A stretch of DNA of 39,787 nucleotides, taken from positions 1 through 39,787 of the forward strand of contig CALKGI010000098.1 of the NCBI GenBank assembly GCA_938085045.1. The letters run 5' to 3'. Position numbers and translations under genes: made by a program. This DNA comes from an uncultured Alteromonadaceae bacterium (GTDB lineage: Bacteria; Pseudomonadota; Gammaproteobacteria; Enterobacterales; Alteromonadaceae). The notes beneath the pieces were generated by a model. The model saw only the letters and a program-made list of their open reading frames with translations. It did not search any database and was not told where the DNA came from. Of this stretch, positions 8,012-23,283 are shown in pieces; the stretch's first letter is position 1; each line of letters opens with the position of its first letter.

Positions 8012-9364
8012 TTAGAGAGCAAAATCAAACTGGGTCAAAATACCAGTCAACGGTTTGTCTAATTTGGCATACCGCCATTGCGATAGGGCGTCGATGGCTG
8101 CACTGTCGAATACGCCTGCGGGGCTTGCCTCTACGATTTTAATCGTGCCGACAGAGCCATCAACATTGATGGTGAATGACAGACTAACGCTGCCTTGGGT
8201 TTTGTTGTTCAAAGCGGCATCGGGCCATACCGGTTCAACGTGTTTTACTAAGGTTCTACCTCGGGTTTTGATTTTGGCCTTTAGCGCTGTAACTTGAGCG
8301 CTGTTGCTTTTGGTTAATTGCCGCTGACCATGAAAATCATTGATGATTAGCCCTTTTATTTGGCCGTCTGGGCTTTTGTTTAAGCTGAAAACGCGATTGA
8401 TTTTTGGTGTAAACCAGCGCCCTTCGGTTGTTTTATAGATAACCACTTGGCTGGTGGTTTCAGCCCAGCGATAACAAATACCCTCGTTACACGCTTCAAT
8501 AAACAGTTGATTGCCATCAGTTAGGGCATAGCTGCCTAATAGGGCGTTTGTTTCATTCGGTGTGGTGGGTTGTTTAACGTAGGTTGGCCTTGCCAAAGCG
8601 ACCTTGGCAAGGCTGACATCAGATTGTTGTATGGTTGAGTCAATCCATTGCTGATGTGCACTGGTTCGGGTGTAGTATTCTTCTACGTTGTACAGACCTT
8701 CGCCTTGCTCGTTATTTCTTTGATGTGAGCTTACGCCAGCCACTTTGTAACCTGTGGGGGTATTGAGTAATGCAGGTCCGCCACTGTCGCCGGGTCCGCT
8801 TATGCCTTCAAGCGGTAAGGCATTATTTTTTGGGGCATCAAAGTCAAATTTGAGCCAAAGTTTTGATGTTTCTTCAATGATGTTTTCAGCGTGATTTAAC
8901 ACATTTGAACCACCAGTTATGCCCACTTTGCCATTGCCGACATAGCCATGGCCTACAAACCAAACGTGCTGGTTGGTTTCATCTGTTTTGGTGTAAATGC
9001 CGGTGGGTTTCACACCAGTTACCGGGCGGTTGAGCTTTAACAAGGCCATGTCGTGGCTGAGGTTTCGAGCGTTGTATTGTGGATGCGACACAATGAACTG
9101 TACGGTATATTGCTGGCCTTTAATCGTGAGGACTTGCTTGCCCGGCATATAATCTGTGCCATGGGCTGCGGTTAGTATCCATTGGGGATGAATTAATGTG
9201 CCTGTCAAAAAGTCTAGGTTTACAACGCTGGGATATTGCGCCGCTTTAACTTCATACTGTTGTGGTTTAACGTCGTGGCGCATAACAATCGCCTTGCTGC
9301 TTATGGATGTAAAAAGAAGAGGGGTAAAAATCAGTGCCGTCGCTAGCAGTGTAAATCTATTCAT
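8012..9364 (-). CDS. Secreted trypsin-like serine protease fused to a TonB C-terminal domain
   Basis: 450 residues. A signal peptide (1 to about 24, ending SSKA) leads into an S1-family protease. The triad is readable: His 68 in LTAAHG, Asp 105 in SHDMALLKL and Ser 194 in GPGDSGGP. The domain closes with TRTSAHQQWID. After a middle segment of about 120 residues that I do not recognise, the last 85 residues form a TonB C-terminal domain (EPVWPDAALNNKTQGSVSLSF, ending with FDSAAIDALSQWRYAK). TonB_C domains normally sit on membrane-anchored energy-transducing proteins, so joining one to a soluble exported protease is unusual. A ribosome-binding site (gagg) lies about 5 bases upstream of the ATG. 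It is divergent from a CadC-like regulator 172 bp away, which is its likely controller. Confidence 0.87.
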   Translation of the reverse strand: MNRFTLLATALIFTPLLFTSISSKAIVMRHDVKPQQYEVKAAQYPSVVNLDFLTGTLIHPQWILTAAHGTDYMPGKQVLTIKGQQYTVQFIVSHPQYNARNLSHDMALLKLNRPVTGVKPTGIYTKTDETNQHVWFVGHGYVGNGKVGITGGSNVLNHAENIIEETSKLWLKFDFDAPKNNALPLEGISGPGDSGGPALLNTPTGYKVAGVSSHQRNNEQGEGLYNVEEYYTRTSAHQQWIDSTIQQSDVSLAKVALARPTYVKQPTTPNETNALLGSYALTDGNQLFIEACNEGICYRWAETTSQVVIYKTTEGRWFTPKINRVFSLNKSPDGQIKGLIINDFHGQRQLTKSNSAQVTALKAKIKTRGRTLVKHVEPVWPDAALNNKTQGSVSLSFTINVDGSVGTIKIVEASPAGVFDSAAIDALSQWRYAKLDKPLTGILTQFDFAL

Positions 9365-9536
9365 TGTGGCCTCATGTGTTTAATTAACTATTTATTTAAG
9401 TGAAGGCACGCTTTATCATACAAATCGGCATTAATGACCAGCAAATGGCTCTTAACAACTTCTATCTTTTGACTATCCAAAATCTACCATGGTGTAATCT
9501 ATTGAAAAATAACCAAATTAATTGTAGGAGTGTTAG

Positions 9537-10256
9537 GTGAACGAACAGCTCACAGCCGCTCAATTAATGGCTGCGCCATTTAAAACCGGCGAACTGAAGG
9601 TCAACTTTAGTCAAAACAGTGTGGTTTTTGAGTCCGTTGAACTGGTATTGCAACCCAAGGTATTAGAGCTTTTGGTGCTGCTTTGCGCCGCACAAGGTGA
9701 AACACTTTCTAAGCAAATGTTGGTTGATTCACTTTGGCCTGACACTGTCGTGGGGCCAGACTCGTTGGCTAATACCATGGCAAGGTTACGAAAAACACTC
9801 AATGATGATGCTAAAAACCCCACTTTTATTGCCACTGTCCAGCGCAAGGGGTATCGATGGATGCCGGCTGTAGAGTGGGCGGATAAACCAGAGCTCAAGG
9901 ATGTATCAAACCCACACAGACAACACTGGCTGTTACTAGCTGGCAGTGTTGTATTCTTTGCGGGTATATGGTTGTTGATGAGTAAACCTCAGCCTGCGCC
10001 TAAAACTCAAGCAGAGAAATTTCCGTTTCCAGATTTAAAGATTCAAAAGTTGCCACAAGGCGGTTATGAAATTGAAGTGGGTGTTGAAGGTGAGTTAACA
10101 CAGGAGCGAAAAGCCGCGATGTTAAAGGAGCTTAAACGCATTACTGGCGAAGAACATTCAGGTATGGAATTTACTGTAGACCCGGTTGACCCGGGCAATG
10201 AAAAGTGTGATTCAGCGAAAGACCCTAAATGTCAAAAACCAACGCCACCTGCTTGA
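9537..10256 (+). CDS. Membrane-anchored CadC-like winged-helix transcriptional regulator
   Basis: 239 residues. The start is GTG at 9537, supported by taggag six bases upstream. Residues about 20-112 form an OmpR/PhoB-type winged helix without a receiver (LQPKVLELLVLLCAAQG, SLANTMARLRKTLNDD, then TVQRKGYRWMP at the wing). One transmembrane helix at about 131-148 (WLLLAGSVVFFAGIWLLM) would leave a periplasmic tail of about 90 residues. The tail is highly charged and contains two cysteines close to the end (CDSAKDPKC) that could form a disulphide. This is the CadC/ToxR layout: membrane-bound DNA-binding proteins that sense periplasmic conditions. The obvious target is the divergent protease gene. 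The tail matches no domain I can name. Confidence 0.87.
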   Translation: MNEQLTAAQLMAAPFKTGELKVNFSQNSVVFESVELVLQPKVLELLVLLCAAQGETLSKQMLVDSLWPDTVVGPDSLANTMARLRKTLNDDAKNPTFIATVQRKGYRWMPAVEWADKPELKDVSNPHRQHWLLLAGSVVFFAGIWLLMSKPQPAPKTQAEKFPFPDLKIQKLPQGGYEIEVGVEGELTQERKAAMLKELKRITGEEHSGMEFTVDPVDPGNEKCDSAKDPKCQKPTPPA

Positions 10257-10315
10257 GGAGGTTATCGGTTTTTCGACAAAATCTGCAAGGGCAACGTTAT
10301 GAGGTATTTAAAAAA

Positions 10316-10337
10316 GGGTAGACACGGGGGTCTACCC
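10316..10337 (-). terminator. Intrinsic terminator of the M4 protease gene; also hairpin repeat copy 3
   Basis: A perfect 8-bp stem (gggtagac / gtctaccc) around the loop acgggg. On the minus strand it is followed by a run of six T, and it begins 11 bases past the stop codon of the metalloprotease. This is a good Rho-independent terminator in that direction. It also lies in the 91-bp gap between convergent genes. Confidence 0.75.
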
Positions 10338-10347
10338 AACCTTCTTT

Positions 10348-17875
<7,528 letters not shown>

Positions 17876-20140
17876 TCATCTAGCCAACTCAAACTCAACT
17901 TTACGTTGGCTCATATCTACGCCAACCACCTCAACGGTGAGCTTATCGCCCATGGCAAAGGTGCGATTGCTGTGCTTGCCAACCAGCTTTTGATTGCTAG
18001 CATCAAAGTGATAACTGTCTTTATCGAGCGCAGTGATGTGAATTAACCCTTCAATACGGGTGTCTGGCAGTTCTACAAACACACCAAAATTGGTGACCGC
18101 ACTAATGACACCGTCAAATTCGTCACCGATGTAATCTTCCATGTACTCACATTTTAACCATGCTTCGACATCTAAACTGGCTTTGTCGGCGCGGCGCGAT
18201 GCTTGTGAACAATGCTCTGACAAGTTTTGTATTGTCTGTGCAGCGTAAGGGTAGCTTTGCGTACGCTTAAGTTTCTTCGCCGATTTGATGCGAACAACCG
18301 GGCTGGGTTTAAATCCTACAACCGATTTGAGCATTCGACCTAGTGCGCCACCGAGGTGTTTTTGGCGTATCTCTGAACGAATAGCGCGATGCACCAGTAA
18401 GTCAGGATAGCGACGAATAGGCGAGGTAAAGTGCGCATAAGCCGAATAGGCTAAGCCAAAGTGCCCTTGGTTGTCGGGGCTGTAAATTGCTTGACTGAGC
18501 GAGCGCAACAGCATGATTTGAATCACTTGCGCATCTGGGCGTTCGTCAATAGAGCTTAATAAGCGGTTATAGTGCACCGGCGTTGGTTTGTCGCCACCAT
18601 CTAACGTTAACCCTTTGCTGTTAAGGAACGAGCGAAGGTTGGTGAGTTTTTTCTGCTGAGGTCCCTCATGTACACGATATAAAGCCGGTAACTTGAGTTT
18701 TTCTAAAAACCGAGCGGTGGCCACATTGGCACACAGCATACATTCTTCAATTAATTTGTGGGCCTGATTTCGTACAACCGGGTTTATTTGGGCAATTTTA
18801 CGCTGGTCATCATATTGGAAGGTGACCTCGGTGGTGTCAAAATCAATTGACCCTCGGTGAGTTCTTGCCTTTTGTAATACGTTGTACAGTTGTTGTAACT
18901 CAACGACATGCGGCCTAACGGTGTTAGGTACTTGCGCATCACTCACCGAATTAGGTGCATTTAACACAGTATTGACAATATTGTAAGTTAACCGAGCGTG
19001 TGAATGGATGACCGCTTCGCAAAATTGATAACCCGTCATTTTTCCGGCTTTATCTATGGTCATTTCACAAACCATCACCAAACGGTCAACATGTGGGTTT
19101 AACGAACATAAACCATTTGACAGGGTTTCGGGCAGCATGGGGATAACATGGCCAGGAAAATACACAGACGTACCGCGTTTTTGCGCTTCTTGATCGAGCG
19201 GGCTGTCGGGCAATACGTAATGAGACACATCGGCAATGGCCACAAACAACTGCCATCCACCGGCTTTATTTTTTTCACAGTAAACCGCATCGTCAAAATC
19301 TCGGGCGTCTTCGCCGTCGATGGTGACAAAGGGCTTTTTGGTCATATCGACGCGGTGTAACTTGTCGGCGTCGGTAACTGTGTTACCCATTTGCTTGGCC
19401 GTTTCTATGGCGTCAGTAGGCCAATTGTGCGGAATATTGTGATTGCGCAGGGTAACGCCGATTTTTAAGCCCGGACCCGATGATTCACCAAATACTTCAA
19501 GCACTTGGGCAAGCGCAGGATTGTTTTTGTTGGGGTAGCGGGTGATCTTAGCTGACACATATTCACCTTCTTGTGCGCCATTTAGGTCAGTATTGTTAAT
19601 ATCGATGTCATTGCTGATGCGGTTGTTTTCGGGCTGAAGGTAATATTGGCTGTTATCGAGGCCGATTCGCCCGACCAGTTCGGTGGTATTGTGTTCGAGA
19701 ACTTTAACTATTGCGATTTCTTTGCGGCCACGTTTATCGGTGCCTGTCACGCGGGCTTGCACCAAATCACCATCAAATACTTTGCGCATTTGATTGTTGT
19801 GTACGTATAAATCGTCGCCGCCTTCGTTTGAGGTGAAAAAACCAAAGCCATCGCGATGGCCAATAATTTTGCCTTCAAGCAAGTCGGCTTGACTCAATAC
19901 ACTGTAACCCTGACGTGGGTTAAACAGCAGTTGGCCGTCACGTTCCATGGCGCGTAAGCGGCGTCTTAGACCTTCGAGTTGTTCTTCGTCAGACAATTCT
20001 AATGCTTGTGCAATTTGCTGACGGGTCAGTGTTTGATTGCCTTTTTCGAGTAGGCTGATAATAAAATCCCGGTTTGGGATGGGGTTACTGTATTTTTCTA
20101 TGTCCGAGGCACTGATCGCCTGGTTTGAGGTTGAACTCAT
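17876..20140 (-). CDS. rnr: Ribonuclease R (3'-5' exoribonuclease)
   Basis: 754 residues. Order: RNase R winged-helix domain (about 20-85), two OB/cold-shock domains (GHRDGFGFFTSNEGGDDLYV), the RNB catalytic domain and a C-terminal S1 domain (GVISAVTNFGVFVELPDTRIE). The RNB active-site run DGEDARDFDD gives Asp 275, 278, 281, 283 and 284, matching the acidic residues of the Escherichia coli enzyme. RNase R degrades structured RNA, including rRNA fragments and mRNA, in the cytoplasm. The E. coli protein is 813 residues with a lysine-rich tail; here the protein stops shortly after S1 (VEFELAR) with no basic tail, and no other frame continues it. The usual downstream partner rlmB is absent. The Shine-Dalgarno is weak (gaga). 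Confidence 0.95.
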   Translation of the reverse strand: MSSTSNQAISASDIEKYSNPIPNRDFIISLLEKGNQTLTRQQIAQALELSDEEQLEGLRRRLRAMERDGQLLFNPRQGYSVLSQADLLEGKIIGHRDGFGFFTSNEGGDDLYVHNNQMRKVFDGDLVQARVTGTDKRGRKEIAIVKVLEHNTTELVGRIGLDNSQYYLQPENNRISNDIDINNTDLNGAQEGEYVSAKITRYPNKNNPALAQVLEVFGESSGPGLKIGVTLRNHNIPHNWPTDAIETAKQMGNTVTDADKLHRVDMTKKPFVTIDGEDARDFDDAVYCEKNKAGGWQLFVAIADVSHYVLPDSPLDQEAQKRGTSVYFPGHVIPMLPETLSNGLCSLNPHVDRLVMVCEMTIDKAGKMTGYQFCEAVIHSHARLTYNIVNTVLNAPNSVSDAQVPNTVRPHVVELQQLYNVLQKARTHRGSIDFDTTEVTFQYDDQRKIAQINPVVRNQAHKLIEECMLCANVATARFLEKLKLPALYRVHEGPQQKKLTNLRSFLNSKGLTLDGGDKPTPVHYNRLLSSIDERPDAQVIQIMLLRSLSQAIYSPDNQGHFGLAYSAYAHFTSPIRRYPDLLVHRAIRSEIRQKHLGGALGRMLKSVVGFKPSPVVRIKSAKKLKRTQSYPYAAQTIQNLSEHCSQASRRADKASLDVEAWLKCEYMEDYIGDEFDGVISAVTNFGVFVELPDTRIEGLIHITALDKDSYHFDASNQKLVGKHSNRTFAMGDKLTVEVVGVDMSQRKVEFELAR

Positions 20141-20382
20141 AAATTTTTCTCATATAAGCAGCTTGTCAGGGTGCTGTGTGTTGATTTAATTGTAAATAGA
20201 TTTTTGATTGTTTTTATTCAATAGGTTATGTAGCAAAAAATAAGACTGGAATTTAAACTGTGGGTCGATATACGAAGACAGAGAGGATAAAAAAGAGACT
20301 TTTTGTTAAGCGGGGGCAATATACAGCAAGTAATAGCGCATTGTCAATGGTTCATTAGTTAACCAGTGGTCAATTAATAAGC
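20141..20382. other. Intergenic region upstream of rnr
   Basis: About 240 bases. I looked for a tRNA here because some relatives carry one before rnr, but saw no T-loop or acceptor pairing. It should hold the rnr promoter on the minus strand and the end of the upstream cNMP-domain gene transcript. Confidence 0.4.
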
Positions 20383-20868
20383 TTAGTCTTCATTAGGATT
20401 GTAATACTCTGGTGCTGATTCTTTTATCGACTTTGAGTTCATGTCAGCTATACGCATGGCCATGCCGTTGATGATTTGGTCTTTAAGTTTTTCTCTGACG
20501 CTGGCTGGGAAGCGCATTAAGTCGGTTTGGTCCATTCTGATCACAAAGGTTTCCATGTCGGCCACAACACTGGCGGTACGTGGTCTGCTGGCAATAAAAG
20601 CCCCTTCGCCAATGAAATATCCCGCTTCGACCTTAGCGACCGCATGTTGACCATCGTTGATATAAACCGTGGCAGAGCCTGCCAAAATGATGAAAAAATC
20701 ATTTTTTTCGCAACCTTCTTGAATGATTACTTCGCCTTCTACGCAATGTAAAAAATTCATTGAGTGCGCAAAAAAAGCTGCTCGTTCATTGGGTGAAAAA
20801 AGCTTGAAAAAGGGCACTCTATTAAGAATTTGCAGCAGTTTAAAATCGCTGATTTTAATACGTTTCAT
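20383..20868 (-). CDS. Cyclic-nucleotide-binding domain protein (Crp-type sensor domain only)
   Basis: 161 residues, a single cNMP-binding beta-roll without a helix-turn-helix. The fold starts at LLQILNRVPFFKLFSPNERA and continues through GEVIIQEG and FFIILAGSATVYI. The phosphate-binding cassette shows FIGEGA (Glu 88) and R97-T-A-S, so cyclic nucleotide binding is plausible. A C-terminal helix follows, with no DNA-binding domain or enzyme. Such stand-alone proteins act as small regulatory subunits or adaptors; the partner is not evident. It lies upstream of rnr on the same strand, 242 bp away, so co-transcription is possible but not shown. There is no clear Shine-Dalgarno before the ATG. Confidence 0.87.
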   Translation of the reverse strand: MKRIKISDFKLLQILNRVPFFKLFSPNERAAFFAHSMNFLHCVEGEVIIQEGCEKNDFFIILAGSATVYINDGQHAVAKVEAGYFIGEGAFIASRPRTASVVADMETFVIRMDQTDLMRFPASVREKLKDQIINGMAMRIADMNSKSIKESAPEYYNPNED

Positions 20869-20952
20869 AAGTTACAGCTGTGCAAGAAGGATAGATTTAT
20901 ACATTACAGTAAAAGCATGGGGGGATCTACTGGGTTGATAGGGGGCTTTGAA

Positions 20953-20974
20953 GTGTAGACCCCTATGTCTGCCC
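20953..20974 (-). repeat. Hairpin repeat, copy 4 (imperfect)
   Basis: On the minus strand: gggcagac, loop ataggg, gtctacac. It has the same 8-6-8 layout as copies 3 and 5, but the outer bases of the right arm no longer pair. Confidence 0.5.
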
Positions 20975-21015
20975 AAGTTTGAGGATATCACAAGAATTGA
21001 ACATGGTACGAACAA

Positions 21016-21037
21016 GGGCAATCACGGGGGATTGCCC
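21016..21037 (+). repeat. Hairpin repeat, copy 5 (perfect)
   Basis: A perfect 8-bp stem gggcaatc / gattgccc with loop acgggg, the same loop as copy 3. The three stem bases that differ from copy 3 are all compensated on the other arm. It lies 23 bp past the stop of the lectin-like gene (minus strand), so it may also help end that transcript. Confidence 0.65.
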
Positions 21038-21059
21038 CTACGATTGCCCAAAACAAGTC

Positions 21060-22979
21060 TTACCTTACATAAAGGTATAAAATCGGTGGGTTGGCCCAGT
21101 TGCCACCGCTACCCCAGCCGGTGCCGCCTTGTTCAAGGAAGATTGACGTGGCTGCTAAGTCATACAGTGCCGTTGAGTATTCTGGTCGTGGGCTACCAAT
21201 TTCAGAATAATCTAGACCTGTGCTTGAGCAATCCGCTTCTACTTGGACTAATACCGAGTCGGTCAGGTTGTCGGATAATGGCACACAAGTCGACGCTTTA
21301 AGGGTTGCGATGTCATATCTTGCCCAAACATCTGTGCTGCCTTGTGCATAAATCTGCTGCGCACCATCTCTTAATGCTTGCCATTGCAGGTCACCAAGTA
21401 CACCTTCGGTTAATGCCAAATCGGTGACGCTGGCCATAATTGGTGCAGGAAAAGACGCTTGCTCGCGAATGCCAACTAACGTCCAGCCGCCGTTATGGCT
21501 GGTCATGTCGCAATAAACATCAAGCGAAGCTACTGCACCTGTACTGCCATCGGGGTCTATGTGATAAACGCCACTGGCTGATGTCGGGTCGGCTACCAGT
21601 ATGTCGTTACAGCTTCTTTCATAAGCTGATGGTGGCGGCGGTGGTGGAATAACAATATCGTCGGTAGTCACAAACGAGCCGTAGTATTCTAGCTCGCCAA
21701 TTTGTAAAAATGTGGCTTCGTGAGAGTTAATAACGTGTAGCCGGATATATTGTCCAACAGCTGGGGTGTCTAGCGTCACCTTGGCAATAGATTGAGTGAG
21801 CACGATAGATTGGTGAACAGTAAAGTTTACGCCATCATCAGATACCTGAACCTCTACCGTTTTGGCAGAGCGCGAAGCAAAACCCGGTGCTACTTGCGTG
21901 CTAAAACCACTGATGTGAGCCAACTGACCAAAATCAACTTGTATCCACTGCGGGCCTGAGTTCATCACCGATATCCAGGTGCCCGTTTGCTGCACGGCAC
22001 CAGCGTCATCGTTCACCTTTACAGTGTGATAAACATGGCCGTCAAAGGCACCTGCAACCGGAAATGACGGGTCGTAGGTGTAACTGGCCGAGTAGTTGCC
22101 TGCTAGCAAATTGTTGGTGCCAATTAGCGCAATGTTACCGTTGTCACCGGTTTTATCGGTGGGCAGGGGTTCATAGGCGGGGTTGTAGCGCAACGTCATT
22201 GGGTCGCCGCCAAATGTACTATTGTCTTGGGCAAAAACGAAATCGTCTATCTCTAATACGCCCAGTACTTCGGTGACATGGTTAAGTTCGGTGTCGTTTG
22301 ATTGCTCTTCTTGCATCGATAGCGCACCAAAAGTGACTGCTGCACCCGTTGAGTCAATCGACAAACTGTTGAGTTTGTAAAAATAACCTTCGTCGGTTTG
22401 GCCGTTCTTTTGTGGGTTATAAATGGCCACATAACCCGTGGTTTCAACGGTATGGCCGTTCGCTAACTCTTGCTCAAACATTTTAGAACCAAAGGCATGG
22501 CTGCTTACACTAAAGGCTCGGGTGGCAAAAGCATCGGTGTCGATTTGTGTTTGAGGACTTTGCAATAATACTGGCACTCCGGCAAAAGGCTCGGTGAAAA
22601 ACAAATTGTCGGAGCCAAGGTCTTGGCTTTGCACGCCAGCTTCCCACACGCTGCCGTCACTCATTACATGGCGACCTTTTTCGACCACCATGTAGGGCAC
22701 TTTTTCTAGCGCATGAACGCCATCTAAATAGGGCCATTCTTTAAAACTGATGTCAAAACTGTAGGGCGTGACATTCGAAATGCTCACGGTTCCGGCTGCA
22801 TCATCTTTTAAAGACGGTACACCTGCAATGACAACTGGGTTGGTAAAACCTGTGATTGGAATGGTTAACACACTGTCGCCGACTTCTACCCGGCCGACCT
22901 CTACGGTAGCGGCACTGGCCGCTGGTGCGATGATGGATGTGCCAAGGATGAGGCTGATCATAAGACTTAATTTTTTCAT
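21060..22979 (-). CDS. Secreted lectin-like protein: H-type-lectin-like repeats, F5/8 type C, fibrinogen-like YCD domain (copy A)
   Basis: 639 residues. Signal peptide 1-23 (ending ASA). Two beta-sandwich repeats resembling H-type lectin domains follow (about 25-110, FTNPVVIAGVPS then WPYLDGVHALEKVPYMVVEKG; and about 125-200, ending HTVETTGYVAIYNP). An F5/8 type C (discoidin) domain spans about 283-435 (VAGAFDGHVY, WIQVDFGQL, QYIRLHVINSH, LQIGELEYYG). A six-proline linker near 446 leads to a C-terminal fibrinogen-like domain: SCNDIL, SGVYHIDPDG, VYCDMTSHNGGWTLVG. All these domains bind carbohydrates or surfaces in known proteins, so the protein is probably an exported adhesin or glycan-binding lectin; no enzyme domain is seen. 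Divergent from the hybrid two-component gene at 23284 and a full-length paralogue of 32228-34153. Ribosome-binding site ggag. Confidence 0.83.
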   Translation of the reverse strand: MKKLSLMISLILGTSIIAPAASAATVEVGRVEVGDSVLTIPITGFTNPVVIAGVPSLKDDAAGTVSISNVTPYSFDISFKEWPYLDGVHALEKVPYMVVEKGRHVMSDGSVWEAGVQSQDLGSDNLFFTEPFAGVPVLLQSPQTQIDTDAFATRAFSVSSHAFGSKMFEQELANGHTVETTGYVAIYNPQKNGQTDEGYFYKLNSLSIDSTGAAVTFGALSMQEEQSNDTELNHVTEVLGVLEIDDFVFAQDNSTFGGDPMTLRYNPAYEPLPTDKTGDNGNIALIGTNNLLAGNYSASYTYDPSFPVAGAFDGHVYHTVKVNDDAGAVQQTGTWISVMNSGPQWIQVDFGQLAHISGFSTQVAPGFASRSAKTVEVQVSDDGVNFTVHQSIVLTQSIAKVTLDTPAVGQYIRLHVINSHEATFLQIGELEYYGSFVTTDDIVIPPPPPPSAYERSCNDILVADPTSASGVYHIDPDGSTGAVASLDVYCDMTSHNGGWTLVGIREQASFPAPIMASVTDLALTEGVLGDLQWQALRDGAQQIYAQGSTDVWARYDIATLKASTCVPLSDNLTDSVLVQVEADCSSTGLDYSEIGSPRPEYSTALYDLAATSIFLEQGGTGWGSGGNWANPPILYLYVR

Positions 22980-23283
22980 TTTGCTACTATCTCCGTTGGT
23001 TACTGTTACATGCCGTTACGTGCTTGAGTAAACGTTATTACCAAAGCCGTAAATGCAGGACAGAAGTTACCCCAACGGTTATTAAAAAACGAAAATAAAG
23101 CCTGTAAATTAGCGTCAAAAACCTTTGATATAACGACACTTGTTGTTTTTATTGATTAAATTCAAAGTGTTAAGGCCAACGTTCAAATAGGCTATTAAGT
23201 TGCGTTTGTAGATGAAAACCCTTTAGTATTGTCATCAGTCGCGGGTTTTGTAATGCCCACTTAGTAATAAAGGAGCCATCACA
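22980..23283. promoter_or_regulatory. Divergent promoter region of module A
   Basis: 304 bases between the divergent lectin-like and hybrid two-component genes. It contains the 64-bp block shared with module B (listed separately). On the plus strand aaggag stands 8 bases before the ATG at 23284; on the minus strand ggag precedes the lectin start. No other clear promoter boxes could be assigned. Confidence 0.55.
23111..23174. promoter_or_regulatory. Candidate operator block, copy A
   Basis: Starts agcgtcaaaaac, has gaca at offset 24, a T-rich middle and ttcaaag..ttaag at the end. Copy B (34262-34325) has the same elements at the same offsets (0, 24, 51). By hand count about 44 of 64 positions agree without a gap, while sequence on either side does not align by eye. 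A binding site for the AraC-type outputs of the flanking regulators is the simplest explanation. Confidence 0.5.

Noticed and set aside
20141-20382. Possible tRNA upstream of rnr
   Set aside because: Some relatives have one there, but I could not find a T-loop (ggttcga-like) with matching acceptor and anticodon stems on either strand.
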